In this document: positions 48,886 through 58,676 of the stretch, in pieces
Position numbering within the stretch: the first letter of the stretch is position 1
Layout: each line of letters starts with the position of its first letter
From: Bin5 sp022821545
GTDB lineage: Bacteria > Chloroflexota > Anaerolineae > Caldilineales > Caldilineaceae
Reading direction: 5' to 3'
Length of the DNA: 64,000 nt
Assembly (NCBI GenBank): GCA_963664085.2
Contig: CAXXLO010000002.1
Span: 1,984,001 to 2,048,000, forward strand
Translations under genes and position numbers: made by a program
The notes under the pieces: generated by a model
Told to the model about the DNA's origin: nothing
What the model saw: only the letters and a program-made list of their open reading frames with translations
Database searches by the model: none

Positions 48886-49272
48886 ATGACCCCGAAGGTG
48901 TCTCCGCAACAGCTGGTTGCAGCAGCACAGTCCGCTCGCCGCCAGGCCTATGCACCTTACAGCAATTATGCCGTCGGCGCCGCCGTGTTGACACAAGACG
49001 GCGAAATCATCCCGGGATGCAACGTCGAGAACGCCTCATACGGAGGGACGATCTGCGCCGAACGGGTCGCCCTCACGGCCGCAGTCGCCCAGGGGAAACG
49101 GGAGTTCAGTGCGATCGCCGTTGTTACGGTGGATGGCGGCTCGCCCTGCGGCTTCTGCCGCCAGGTGATGATCGAGCTTGGGGCAGAAATGGATGTCTAT
49201 ATCAGTGATGCGGCCGGCAACTTCCGCAGCACGACCGTGCGCGCGTTGCTGCCCGATGCCTTCGGCGGCTGA
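48886..49272 (+). CDS. cdd: Cytidine deaminase
   Basis: The small zinc enzyme converts cytidine and deoxycytidine to uridine forms. Motifs: YAPYSNYAVGAA, NVENASYGGTICAERVA (catalytic Cys and Glu of CAE), and SPCGFCRQV with the two further zinc cysteines. ATG 48886 gives 128 residues, the normal size; an upstream GTG at 48859 is less likely. Two nucleoside-type ABC permease genes lie 4 kb downstream, in keeping with pyrimidine salvage. Confidence 0.94.
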   Translation: MTPKVSPQQLVAAAQSARRQAYAPYSNYAVGAAVLTQDGEIIPGCNVENASYGGTICAERVALTAAVAQGKREFSAIAVVTVDGGSPCGFCRQVMIELGAEMDVYISDAAGNFRSTTVRALLPDAFGG

Positions 49273-49335
49273 CGACGCTCGCAAACTGTCATCACCGACT
49301 CTTTCCATCGCCTTCTCTAACATGCAGACGATTTC

Positions 49336-49359
49336 GTGGCGTCCTGGATAGGGCGCCAC
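49336..49359 (+). other. Stable hairpin in the cdd - sugar dehydrogenase gap
   Basis: GTGGCGTCCT and AGGGCGCCAC pair (one mismatch) around GGAT. There is no T-run after it, so it is not a standard terminator. It may be a processing or Rho-pause element. The remaining gap 49273-49486 shows nothing coding. Confidence 0.45.
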
Positions 49360-49486
49360 GGATCGAGCACTGAGTCCGAAGAGGAAGTAAGCAAGTATAC
49401 TTCTGAGACTATCCGGCAGTATCCTCCTGCAGCATTGGGTTGTAGCGGTCTGGAGGATCCCACCCCACCCAGCGAGCGAAACACCG

Positions 49487-51223
49487 ATGAAGAACTGCTG
49501 CATAGCAGCGATCGGACTGATGGCACTGTTGGCCGTTGCCGCCTGTGCGCCGCTTCCAGAGTCAGCCCAGCCTACTGAAACGGCGGCCGCCGCTTCAGCG
49601 ACCACCGCAATCCTTAACGCTGAAACAGGCACGCTGACCGCTGCGCCCTCAACTCCTATCCCCACGCCGCCTCCGTCGATAAACGTGGTCTCCTCAGCTG
49701 AGGTTGTTCCTTCGTCGGGGCAAGAGTCCGCATACTTTGCGGTCGATGGCGATCTCGACTCTCTCTGGAATTCGGGACGCATCCCCTTGGGATGGTTTCG
49801 GATTGCACTTGATGGCTCATATCTCGTCAACAGAGTTGAGTTGGTCATCGCGCAGTCCCCTCCCGGTCCCACCACGCACGAGCTCTGGCTGGGAGACGGT
49901 TCGGGCACGCGCTCGCTGTACGAGCGGCTCAAAAATGAGTACACGGAGGATGGACAGACCCTCACCGTAACGATTGAGCCGCCCCGTAGCATAAACGAGG
50001 TGCTGGTCCGGACCGTGAGTAGCCCCAGCTGGGTTGCATGGCGCGAGGTGCGGGTGTTCGGCATCCCTGCGAACTACCCTTCCCCACCGCCTCTCACACT
50101 CACTGAAATCGCCTCCGGGCTGAATCTTCCTGTGCAGCTAGCCCACGCCGGCGATGGCAGCGGCCGGCTCTTTGTGGTTGAGCAAGCGGGCCGCATACGT
50201 ATTATCAGGAACACCGCGCCCCCAGACGCCGCACCCGCGTGGTCTGTCCTCGAATCTCCTTTCCTGGATATCACGACGCGGGTCAGTTGCTGCGGCGAAA
50301 GGGGCCTGCTTGACGTTGCCTTTCCGCCCGGCTATGACGCCAAACAACACTTCTACGTCAGTTATACCGACCTCGACGGCCACACAGTCATCAGCCGTTT
50401 CAGAACAACAGCCGACCCTCACATTGCCGATCCGGCCAGCGAAGAGGTTCTCCTCACCATCGAGCAACCGCACAATACGCACAATGGCGGGCGTCTCCTT
50501 TTTGGACCGCAAGACGGGTACCTGTACATTGGCAGCGGCGACGGCGGAGGTCCTGCGTTCAACGATCCTGACAACCGAGGGCAGAATCTCAGTTCACTTT
50601 TAGGCAAAATACTCCGCATCGACGTCGAGTCGGGCGTCACGCCATACGCCGTTCCCCCCACCAACCCTTTTGCGCACGTCGACGGCTACCATGACGAGAT
50701 CTGGGTCTATGGCCTGCGCAATCCATGGGGATTCGCGTTCGACAAGCAAACAGGCGATCTCTATATCCCAGACGTAGGCAATATCACCATCGAAGAGGTG
50801 AACTATCAGCCGGCAGACAGCGCCGGCGGCGAAAACTACGGCTGGCGCATCACCGAAGGCAGCATCTGTTTTGAGCAGTGGGGGTGCGTCAAAGGCGAAC
50901 CCTGTGAAGTCGAACACTGGATTTGCAGCGCAGAAGGCCAGACTTCGCCGGTAACCGAATACAACCACGAAGTGGGGTGCGCAGTCGTAGGCGGCGCGGT
51001 CTATCGTGGGCCGGCCCTGCCTCAGCTCCAGGGCGTTTTCCTCTTCGCCGATTTCTGCCGCGGGCAGATCTGGGGATTGAGAGGCGGTTCCCAGGGCAAA
51101 TGGCAAAGCTCTCTCCTTATCAAGGCCTCCCTTCCCGTCAGCGCCATCGGCGAAGACCAGGATGGAAATGTCTATGTCATCGGCTATCAGGATGGCGTTA
51201 TTTCGATGATTACAGAGGAGTAG
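49487..51223 (+). CDS. PQQ-type sugar dehydrogenase lipoprotein with discoidin-like domain
   Basis: The 578-residue protein begins with a lipoprotein signal (lipobox AVAAC, Cys20). A Thr/Ala/Pro linker follows, then a discoidin-like beta domain (about 65-195, DGDLDSLWNSG and WREVRVFG), and a six-bladed propeller of the soluble glucose/sorbosone dehydrogenase family (about 205-575). The latter has LFVVEQAGRIRII, HNTHNGGRLLFG, LYIGSGDGG and YGLRNPWGFAFD. Such enzymes oxidise sugars with PQQ on the cell surface. Extra cysteine pairs (CC near 265, CVKGEPC) suggest disulfides. Confidence 0.88.
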   Translation: MKNCCIAAIGLMALLAVAACAPLPESAQPTETAAAASATTAILNAETGTLTAAPSTPIPTPPPSINVVSSAEVVPSSGQESAYFAVDGDLDSLWNSGRIPLGWFRIALDGSYLVNRVELVIAQSPPGPTTHELWLGDGSGTRSLYERLKNEYTEDGQTLTVTIEPPRSINEVLVRTVSSPSWVAWREVRVFGIPANYPSPPPLTLTEIASGLNLPVQLAHAGDGSGRLFVVEQAGRIRIIRNTAPPDAAPAWSVLESPFLDITTRVSCCGERGLLDVAFPPGYDAKQHFYVSYTDLDGHTVISRFRTTADPHIADPASEEVLLTIEQPHNTHNGGRLLFGPQDGYLYIGSGDGGGPAFNDPDNRGQNLSSLLGKILRIDVESGVTPYAVPPTNPFAHVDGYHDEIWVYGLRNPWGFAFDKQTGDLYIPDVGNITIEEVNYQPADSAGGENYGWRITEGSICFEQWGCVKGEPCEVEHWICSAEGQTSPVTEYNHEVGCAVVGGAVYRGPALPQLQGVFLFADFCRGQIWGLRGGSQGKWQSSLLIKASLPVSAIGEDQDGNVYVIGYQDGVISMITEE

Positions 51224-51274
51224 CGGAGAGACCGAATCGTTGACTTTAGTTTCCCGCTCTGCTATTTTCTTACC

Positions 51275-53011
51275 ATGAACGTTCCTGCGCTGATGGCAAC
51301 CTACCAGTTGCGTCAACGAGAATACCTGCTGCGCATTACGCGGGCCATGACCTCGCGGCTCGATCTGCCGAGCCTCCTGCGCCTGATCCTCGAGAGCGCG
51401 GCCGAGATGCTGGCCGCGCCCGCCGGTGTCATCGTCCTTGACGACGAAACCCCAGTCGTGCCCCTGGCAGACGGACGCAGCACCGTGGAGAAAGACGAAC
51501 CCTTCCGTATCCGCGCCTCGTATGGGATACCACGACAACTCCTGCCCGCCTTTCGTCCCCTTCTCAAAATCGCCTCGCAGTCCTGGCCGCCTTCCGAAGA
51601 ACGACAGGCACAAGAGGAATCGAACCACCAGGCAATGGCCGGTGAATGGGATGGCGGCCGGGCTCTCGCGGCCGAATTCTCACTGGGCGACAGCTACCAG
51701 CAGGAAATCGAACGCCGCGTTCGCGAGGTCGAGTCGGCTCTGGGCCAAAAGCTAGGGCAGGTGATCGGCCTCCCTCTCCTCTTTGAAGAAGACCTCCTCG
51801 GCGTAATCTATCTCTTCCGCGGCGACTCCGCCTTTTCTCCGCTGGACTGGCAGTTCCTGCAAGGGTTTGCCGACCAGGCCGCGATCGCCGTGCGCAACGC
51901 CCGCCTGTACCAGCAACTGGCGACCGAGCGCAGCCGGCTGTCGATGATCGTCCAGAACAGCGTCAACGGCATGATGATCCTGGCGCCCAATAAACGGGTG
52001 GAAGTGATTAACGAACCCCTCTCCTCAATGACGGGGATTGCCCTTAACGAGGCGATCGGGCAACCCTGCGAAAAGATCCTGCCTCTCCTGAATCTGCAAG
52101 GAGAAGATCTGTTCAGCGCCGATTACGACTTGATGTCCTTACCCGAAAGCGGCGCCCAATGCGAAGGGGACATTGTCCTGCCGGGAGGGGGCCAGATCTC
52201 GGTCTCCGTAACCTTCATCCCGGTTAAGGATGAGCGCAAGCGGCTCGTCAATATCATTGCGAGCGTGCTGGACATCACACGTTTTCGCGAAGAGGAGGAG
52301 ATGAAATCCACCTTTACTTCGATCATCAGCCACGAACTGAAGACACCCGTGGCCTTGATCAAAGGATATGCGCAGACGCTGGCCCGGCCCGACGCCGCCT
52401 GGGATGCCGAGACAGCCCGGCAGAGCCTGGAAGTGATCGAAGAGGAAGCGGACCGGCTGGAGGCGCTCATCAACAGCCTGCTCGACGTGAGCCGCATCCA
52501 GGCCGGCGGCCTGCGGCTCGAGCGCTCCGACGTACAACTGCGGCGGCTCCTTGAGCGGGTTGCACAGGACTACCGCACACAGACCGACACCCATGAAATC
52601 GCGCTCGATCTGCCGCCCGATCTGCCCGTCATTTATGGCGATGAAGAACGTCTGCGCCTGGTTTTCACCAATCTGCTCAGCAACGCCATCAAGTATTCAC
52701 CCGACGGCGGCGTGATTCGCATCGGTGGTTGGCACGAGGAGCCGCAGGAGAATGACGCGTCCGGCCGGCTCGTGTTCTATGTCGCCGACGAGGGAATCGG
52801 CATTCCGGCAAGAGAACTCCCGTATATATTCGAACGATACTACCGCGTGGACAGCGGTCTCCGCCGGGGAACGGCCGGCGTCGGTCTCGGTCTATTTCTC
52901 AGCAAGGCAATCGTCGAGGCCCATCAAGGGGAAATCTGGGTCCGAAGCGACGTGAACAAGGGCACAACCGTCTTCGTCGCCCTGCCTGTGGAAGAAACCG
53001 AAACCACGTAA
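51275..53011 (+). CDS. Sensor histidine kinase (GAF-PAS-HisKA-HATPase)
   Basis: The 578-residue cytoplasmic sensor has a GAF domain (about 20-210) and a PAS domain (about 218-335). The dimerisation/phosphoacceptor helix has SHELKTP (H353), and the ATPase domain has NLLSNAIKYSPDGG, VADEGIGIP, FERYYR and GVGLGLFLSKAIVEAHQG. No transmembrane helix is seen, so the signal is probably intracellular or a small ligand. No response regulator gene is adjacent, making it an orphan kinase. It lies 51 bases after the sugar dehydrogenase gene. Confidence 0.92.
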   Translation: MNVPALMATYQLRQREYLLRITRAMTSRLDLPSLLRLILESAAEMLAAPAGVIVLDDETPVVPLADGRSTVEKDEPFRIRASYGIPRQLLPAFRPLLKIASQSWPPSEERQAQEESNHQAMAGEWDGGRALAAEFSLGDSYQQEIERRVREVESALGQKLGQVIGLPLLFEEDLLGVIYLFRGDSAFSPLDWQFLQGFADQAAIAVRNARLYQQLATERSRLSMIVQNSVNGMMILAPNKRVEVINEPLSSMTGIALNEAIGQPCEKILPLLNLQGEDLFSADYDLMSLPESGAQCEGDIVLPGGGQISVSVTFIPVKDERKRLVNIIASVLDITRFREEEEMKSTFTSIISHELKTPVALIKGYAQTLARPDAAWDAETARQSLEVIEEEADRLEALINSLLDVSRIQAGGLRLERSDVQLRRLLERVAQDYRTQTDTHEIALDLPPDLPVIYGDEERLRLVFTNLLSNAIKYSPDGGVIRIGGWHEEPQENDASGRLVFYVADEGIGIPARELPYIFERYYRVDSGLRRGTAGVGLGLFLSKAIVEAHQGEIWVRSDVNKGTTVFVALPVEETETT

Positions 53012-53090
53012 CCCGGCAATCCGACCGCCGGCGTTCGCGGCGATGTGAAACTCGTCAGCGCAGGCAGGGCGCGTACCAAGAGACTCGGTC

Positions 53091-54224
53091 ATGCAACTCA
53101 TTCTGGAAAGACGCTTGAGCCGCCCCCGCCACATAGAGTTCCTGTTTCCGCTGATTGCTCTGGGGCTGGCGCTCATCTTCAGCGGCGTTCTACTGTGGAT
53201 ATTCGGCGCAAATCCATTCGAGACCTATGCGGCAATGGCAACGGGCGCGTTCGGCCAGCGGTACCACATCAGCGAAACGCTTTTGCGCGCCATTCCCCTT
53301 ATGCTTACAGGTCTGGCCGTCGGCATAGCCTTTCGCATGCTGTTCTGGAATATCGGCGCAGAAGGCCAGTTTGTGTGGGGCGTCATAGCCGCCACCTGGG
53401 TCGCCCTCTTTCTGCCGGACCTGATCGGCGGGATGCCGCAATGGGCCTTCCTGCCGGCCATGATCGCGGCCGCCTTTGTGGCCGGCGCCATCTGGGGATT
53501 GATCCCGGCCATTCTTAAGACCGCTTTAGGGGTCAACGAGATCATAACAACGCTCATGTTCAATTATGTGGCCTTGCTGTGGATGCAATACCTCTATACC
53601 GGATCCTGGAAAGATCCCGAGGGCTTCGGCTTTCCCGGCAGCGCCCAATTCCCCGAGCACGCCTGGCTGCCTCGCCTGCCGATCGACCTGGGCCGCGTCC
53701 ATTACGGACTGGTGATGGCGGTCCTGGCCGCGTTCCTACTCTGGCTCGTCCTCGACCGGACCAAATGGGGCCTCGAGATCAAAGTGATTGGCAAGAACCC
53801 GCAAGCCGCCCGCTACGCAGGAATGAACATAGCCCGCAACGTACTTCTGGTCATGTGCGTAAGCGGTGGAATAGCCGGACTGGCCGGCTTCAGCCAGGTG
53901 GCCGGCGTCGCCCACCGCCTGCAAAACGGGATCGCAGTCGGCGATGGTTTTACCGCAATCATCGTGGCCTGGTTGGCAAAACTGAACCCCTGGGCCATCC
54001 TGCTCGTCAGCATAGTTCTGGCCGGACTCAGTACCGGGGGAGATCAGTTGCAGATCACTATGGGGCTGCCGGCGGCCGTCGCAGGCGTGCTCCAGGGTTC
54101 GATACTTTTCTTCGTACTCGGCGCCGACGTCTTTGTCAACTACCGGGTAAGGGTGATCCGTACGCAGCCCCGGCCCGCTCCGAATCCCGCGCCTGCCCCC
54201 GGCGGACCGACGCCGGCCGACTAG
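53091..54224 (+). CDS. ABC transporter permease, nucleoside/BMP-type (YufP/NupB-like)
   Basis: The 377-residue polytopic protein has the features of BPD_transp_2 permeases for nucleosides or simple sugars. It shows AFRMLFWNIGAEGQF, GVNEIITTLMFNY, and KVIGKNPQAARYAGMNIAR as the coupling loop. The C-terminal tail is Pro-rich. It pairs with the second permease gene 117 bases downstream. The ATPase and lipoprotein binding subunits are not within the window. Confidence 0.88.
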   Translation: MQLILERRLSRPRHIEFLFPLIALGLALIFSGVLLWIFGANPFETYAAMATGAFGQRYHISETLLRAIPLMLTGLAVGIAFRMLFWNIGAEGQFVWGVIAATWVALFLPDLIGGMPQWAFLPAMIAAAFVAGAIWGLIPAILKTALGVNEIITTLMFNYVALLWMQYLYTGSWKDPEGFGFPGSAQFPEHAWLPRLPIDLGRVHYGLVMAVLAAFLLWLVLDRTKWGLEIKVIGKNPQAARYAGMNIARNVLLVMCVSGGIAGLAGFSQVAGVAHRLQNGIAVGDGFTAIIVAWLAKLNPWAILLVSIVLAGLSTGGDQLQITMGLPAAVAGVLQGSILFFVLGADVFVNYRVRVIRTQPRPAPNPAPAPGGPTPAD

Positions 54225-54341
54225 GTTAAGCACATACCGTTCGCCGGTCGTCTGAGCCATACCGTTGCACCCTGCGCACATTCTGGCGAAGGACATCAGG
54301 AACCGGCCGCCTGCAAACACGGATGTGAAGACGTAACGACA

Positions 54342-55298
54342 ATGGAACTCGCCCTTCTTATCTCCATCCTGACGGTGACCATTCAGGCCGGCGCCTCTCT
54401 TGTCTTTGCCGCTGTCGGTGAAATCTACACCGAAAGAGCCGGCGTTCTCAATCTCGGGTTGGAAGGCATTCTGATCATGGGCGCCGTCAGCGCCTTTGCC
54501 GTTGGCTTTCACACCGAAAGCCTCCTGCTGGGTACGCTGGCGGCCGTCATCGTCGGCGGCGCATTGGCCTCCATCCACGCTTTCCTGTCCGTCACACTCC
54601 GCGCAGATCAGGTCGTCAGCGGCTTGGCCCTCACGCTCTTTGGCATGGGGCTGAGCAGCTTTCTCGGCCAGCGGCTTGGCCCGCAAGGCGCGCCGCTCGT
54701 TGGCTTGGTCGGCCCAAAGTTCAACAAAGTCGCGATCCCCGCCCTCGGCCAGATTCCGCTGCTCGGCCAGGCCATTTTCAACCAGGACCTGCTCGTCTAC
54801 CTGATGTATCTGACAGTCCCCCTCGCCGCTTTCCTGCTCTACCGCACGCGGCTTGGCCTCAACGTGCGCTCGGTCGGCGAAGACCCGGACACCGCCGACG
54901 CAATGGGCATTTCGGTTACGCGTACACGCTATCTGGCCACCATCGGCGGGGGCATGCTCATGGGGCTCGGCGGCGCCCACCTGAGCCTTGCCTATACGCC
55001 TGGTTGGACCGAAAACCTCACCGGTGGACGCGGCTGGATCGCGATCGCTCTCGTTATCTTCGCCATCTGGGATCCGGCTCGGGCACTGCTCGGCGCCCTC
55101 ATCTTTGGCGGCGTCAACGCGATTCAGTTTCGGCTGCAGGCGGCCGGGGGCGGAGTTATTCCCGCGGCGATGTTGGCGATGATGCCCTATCTCCTGACAG
55201 TCGTCGTACTCACACTCATTACCGTCTATGAAAACATCAGCCGCCGCCTGGGCGCACCCGCCGCCCTCGGACTGCCCTATATGCGCGGCGAACGTTAG
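54342..55298 (+). CDS. ABC transporter permease, nucleoside/BMP-type (YufQ/NupC-like)
   Basis: The 318-residue second permease has the typical start AGASLVFAAVGEIYTERAGVLNLGLEGIL, the segment RADQVVSGLALTLFG, and the coupling loop VRSVGEDPDTADAMGI. It forms the heterodimeric membrane channel with the preceding permease. The genomic proximity of cytidine deaminase supports nucleoside uptake, but sugars cannot be ruled out. Confidence 0.88.
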   Translation: MELALLISILTVTIQAGASLVFAAVGEIYTERAGVLNLGLEGILIMGAVSAFAVGFHTESLLLGTLAAVIVGGALASIHAFLSVTLRADQVVSGLALTLFGMGLSSFLGQRLGPQGAPLVGLVGPKFNKVAIPALGQIPLLGQAIFNQDLLVYLMYLTVPLAAFLLYRTRLGLNVRSVGEDPDTADAMGISVTRTRYLATIGGGMLMGLGGAHLSLAYTPGWTENLTGGRGWIAIALVIFAIWDPARALLGALIFGGVNAIQFRLQAAGGGVIPAAMLAMMPYLLTVVVLTLITVYENISRRLGAPAALGLPYMRGER

Positions 55299-55337
55299 CC
55301 TTTCTGAGCAAAACAACAATCGGAGAAGAAGATTCTT

Positions 55338-56729
55338 ATGAGTAGCAAGGAATTCCGTATTGAGCGTGACAGCCTGGGCGAGGTCAGTGTGCCCAAAGAT
55401 GCCCTCTACGCTGCCCAAACGCAGCGCGCCGTCGACAATTTCCCCATCAGCCCGCTGCGCTTTCCCCGGCAGTTTATCCGTGCAATCGGGCTCATTAAAG
55501 GGGCGGCTGCAGCTGTCAATCTCGACCTGGGTGAGCTGGATGCCGAAATGGCGGCGGCGATTCAAGACGCCTGCACCGAAGTCGCGTACGGCGCACACGA
55601 CGCCCATTTCCCGCTTGACATCTTTCAGACCGGCTCCGGCACCAGTACGAACATGAATGCCAATGAAGTCATCGCCACCCTGGCATCCCGGATCCTTGGA
55701 AGCAGCGTCCACCCCAACGATCATGTCAATATGGGACAAAGCAGCAACGACGTCATTCCTTCAGCCATCCATCTGAGCGCCTACCTCGCCGTTGCCGAGG
55801 AACTCCTGCCGGCTCTGCACCACCTGCAGGAAACGCTCGACGCCAAGGCCGCAGAAGTGGACAAAGTCGTCACGACGGGCCGCACGCATCTCATGGATGC
55901 CATGCCCGTCCGCTTGAGTCAGGAACTGGGGGGCTGGAGCAACCAGATCGACAAGGGGCAGCGGCGCCTGCATGACGCCCTGGCGCGGCTGGCAGAGCTT
56001 GCCCAGGGGGGGACCGCCGTGGGCACCGGCATCAATGCCCATCCTGAGTTCGGAGAGCGCATCGCAGCCAAACTGGTGGAGATGACCGATCTGCCCCTCA
56101 GGACAAGCGAAAACTACTTTGAGAGTCTGAGCAGTCAGGATGCCGCGGTGGAGTTGAGCGGTCAGCTCAAGACCATTGCGACATCTCTGATGAAGATAGC
56201 AAATGATCTGCGCTGGATGAATAGCGGGCCGATTGCCGGCATCGGCGAGATCGAGTTGCCCGCCCTGCAGCCGGGCAGCAGCATTATGCCGGGCAAGATC
56301 AATCCGGTCATTCCGGAGGCGGTCGCCATGGTAGCCGCGCAGGTGACCGGAAACGACCTGACGATCACCATCGGGGGACAGTCGGGCTCCTTTCAGCTGA
56401 ATGTGATGCTCCCTGTAATCGGTTACAATCTGTTGCAAAGCATCTCGATTCTGGCCGGCGCCAGCCGTCTTCTGGCAGACAGAGCTATCGCCGGCTTTAC
56501 TGTCAATGCAGAGCGGATCGGCCGGCTCGTTGACAGCAACCCGATCCTGGTAACCGCCCTGAATCCGGTGATCGGGTATGAGCTGGGCGCGCAGATTGCC
56601 AAGAACGCCTATGCGCAGGGGCGGACCCTCAAAGAGGTCGCCCTGGAAATGACCGATCTCAGCGCCGGCGAACTGGATGAGCTGCTCGACCCCCGCAAGT
56701 TGACCGAAGGCGGCATTCAGCAGCTCTGA
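55338..56729 (+). CDS. fumC: Fumarate hydratase class II
   Basis: The 463-residue TCA-cycle enzyme interconverts fumarate and malate and has no iron-sulfur cluster. Motifs: TGSGTSTNMNANEV, HPNDHVNMGQSSNDV, TGRTHLMDA and the superfamily signature GSSIMPGKINPVIPE. It starts at ATG 55338, 39 bases after the permease gene stop. It is probably the last gene of that unit, as a strong terminator follows. Confidence 0.96.
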   Translation: MSSKEFRIERDSLGEVSVPKDALYAAQTQRAVDNFPISPLRFPRQFIRAIGLIKGAAAAVNLDLGELDAEMAAAIQDACTEVAYGAHDAHFPLDIFQTGSGTSTNMNANEVIATLASRILGSSVHPNDHVNMGQSSNDVIPSAIHLSAYLAVAEELLPALHHLQETLDAKAAEVDKVVTTGRTHLMDAMPVRLSQELGGWSNQIDKGQRRLHDALARLAELAQGGTAVGTGINAHPEFGERIAAKLVEMTDLPLRTSENYFESLSSQDAAVELSGQLKTIATSLMKIANDLRWMNSGPIAGIGEIELPALQPGSSIMPGKINPVIPEAVAMVAAQVTGNDLTITIGGQSGSFQLNVMLPVIGYNLLQSISILAGASRLLADRAIAGFTVNAERIGRLVDSNPILVTALNPVIGYELGAQIAKNAYAQGRTLKEVALEMTDLSAGELDELLDPRKLTEGGIQQL

Positions 56730-56851
56730 AATCCGACGCCGGCTTACTCCCTCTCTTTACCTTCATCCACCTGATGACCGGGCGGGGCCATCATCAGCTC
56801 TCCCCCATTCAACCCGGAAGCCTGAGACATTGAGCGTTTGTTGGGAAAAAG

Positions 56852-56883
56852 AAAAGGTCCGGCGCCAAGCGCCGGACCTTTTT
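56852..56883. terminator. Bidirectional rho-independent terminator
   Basis: A perfect stem AAAAGGTCCGGCGC / GCGCCGGACCTTTT closes on a CAA loop and is followed by more T residues. It lies between convergent fumC and the M23 peptidase gene, and its A-run and T-run make it work in both directions. Confidence 0.9.
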
Positions 56884-56906
56884 GTGTTCTGGAATCCTGT
56901 TCCTGT

Positions 56907-58244
56907 CTACGGCAGGAAGTAGTATGGGTTGCGCGCGGCACCGTTCAGCCGGATTTCAAAGTGCAGATGCGGCCCCGTGGAGCGACCGGTATTGCCCACC
57001 GTGCCTAACCGTTCACCCTTGGCGACGTTCTCCCCCTGGCGCACGTAGATCGTATTCATATGGGCATACAGCGAGACAAAGCCGTTGCCATGGTCAATCA
57101 TGACCATTCTGCCATAGCCGCCGTTCCAGCCGTGCGACGCCTTGATCACGTAGCCGCTGTCGGCTGCGACGATCGGCGCGCCTGCCCTGGCTCCCACGTC
57201 TATCGCTCTGTGGCCGTTCCAGAACTGCTGGGTAATGTGACCGCTGACAGGCCAGGCAAAGTTTCCGGAGCCGCTGACCGCATCGGCTGGGACCGGACCT
57301 CGATACATTGCCACCTGCCGGGCGACATAGGGCTTGGTGCCATTGGGAATGATCAGCTGTCTGTCCCCGGTGATCGGGGCGTTTGCCGACTCCAGGTTAT
57401 TCAAGGGGAATTCAACGATTTCATCGACGGATACTTTATACTTCAAGGCCAAGGATGACAGCGTGTCGCCAGGTCGAACCGGATGCATCACGCCGTCTAC
57501 AGGAGGAATTGTCAGCACCTGGCCGGGCCACAACAGATCCGGATTCGATTCCAGTTTTGGATTGGCCCATAGAATTGTCTCGGGCCTGAGATCGTATCGG
57601 GCGGCGATCTTCTGAAGATTGTCAGCTGGCACTACGATATACTTCTGGATACTGGGAGTTCTTGACGGCACAGCGACCGCGACCGGTTCCCCTTCCGCTC
57701 CTTGTTTGCCCTGGGAAGCAACCGCAGGCTCCTCGGAAGGCCGGGTAAAGGGAAGTACCGCACGCTGCAGGGCATAACCAACTTCGGCGATTGAATTGCG
57801 CCGGGTCAACTGAGTGTCAGCAGCGGCAGTTTCCACAAGCGGTACGTCCGCCGGCAGAGTGTGCAACGGGAAGTTCCAATCGGGGGCGTCGACCCGCCTG
57901 ACAAGAATGACAATCGCTGCCACTACCAGGACCGCAAGGTGGCTGGCAAGCCGGACTGGCGCAACCTGCTCGCGCAAAAAGCTCTGTATGCTTGAAGACA
58001 GATTCGCAAGCGCGCCGTCTGCCGCGTCTGCGAATCCGGGCGAACCTTCTTCGAGAGCGGCTTCGGCCGCGCCATCGGAACTCTGATGAATTTGATTCTG
58101 TGATGGACTGGGGTTTCGTTCTGGCAAACTACTGGAGACGGAGGAGAGGGGGGCTTCCCGATCCTGTGCGGGAGGGTTGTTTGATCGGCGCAAAGTATGA
58201 TAACTGAATTGACGCTGGTCTACGTGTTGTTTGCTCTTAAGCAT
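56907..58244 (-). CDS. LysM-domain M23-family peptidase (cell-wall endopeptidase-like)
   Basis: The 445-residue protein has a cytoplasmic Ser/Gln-rich N-terminus, one membrane segment (about 103-118) and two LysM domains (about 200-247 and 252-300). A C-terminal M23 domain has the zinc sites GHRAIDVGA and HLHFEIR plus SLYAHM. It would sit in the membrane with its catalytic domain outside, cutting peptidoglycan cross-links during growth or division. The metal ligands look intact. Confidence 0.92.
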   Translation of the reverse strand: MLKSKQHVDQRQFSYHTLRRSNNPPAQDREAPLSSVSSSLPERNPSPSQNQIHQSSDGAAEAALEEGSPGFADAADGALANLSSSIQSFLREQVAPVRLASHLAVLVVAAIVILVRRVDAPDWNFPLHTLPADVPLVETAAADTQLTRRNSIAEVGYALQRAVLPFTRPSEEPAVASQGKQGAEGEPVAVAVPSRTPSIQKYIVVPADNLQKIAARYDLRPETILWANPKLESNPDLLWPGQVLTIPPVDGVMHPVRPGDTLSSLALKYKVSVDEIVEFPLNNLESANAPITGDRQLIIPNGTKPYVARQVAMYRGPVPADAVSGSGNFAWPVSGHITQQFWNGHRAIDVGARAGAPIVAADSGYVIKASHGWNGGYGRMVMIDHGNGFVSLYAHMNTIYVRQGENVAKGERLGTVGNTGRSTGPHLHFEIRLNGAARNPYYFLP

Positions 58245-58676
58245 ACAGTCTGCCCCATGCCAAGGATACAGAACAAAAACTGCACCGCATTGTACAATAA
58301 CCGCTAAAGTTCGATTGACTGCGGGGCGGGGGTGATACTCTCAAGACTGAATTATACCACAGCCAAGAGGGAATTGTCTACTATATCATCTTCTCGGCTA
58401 GTTCGACCCGACTCAAGAATGCCATTATAGGCACTTAGTCAGGACCTGTACAAATCGGATTTCGGGTTTCAGCCTGGTTTTCACCCTTTCAGCGCAGCCT
58501 GGTTGGAAAGCGTCGGGGAAACGTAGGTTAAGCGTCATTTTTCTTAAAGCCGGCCCATTTTGCACTGTCCATCTCTGTTTTCGAGCGCCGGAGCGCCTGC
58601 CAGGTTCATAGCCCGTGCGGGGTCGAAATGATCGCCTCACGACTGGCGCTGAACACCGATTCGGCTGTCTGTCAAC
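58245..58676. other. Intergenic region upstream of the M23 peptidase gene
   Basis: The 432 bases show no credible gene. A TACAAT box on the minus strand near 58290 is a possible -10 for the peptidase gene, without a convincing -35. I see no repeat or RNA gene. Confidence 0.5.

Noticed and set aside
49036..50064. 342-codon minus-strand open frame
   Set aside because: It spans the cytidine deaminase 3' end, the gap and the sugar dehydrogenase lipoprotein N-terminus on the opposite strand, and no family pattern is seen.
53736..55739. 667-codon minus-strand open frame
   Set aside because: It is antisense to both ABC permeases and the start of fumC. Its composition (Gly, Ala, Asp, His) is that of a GC-rich shadow frame.
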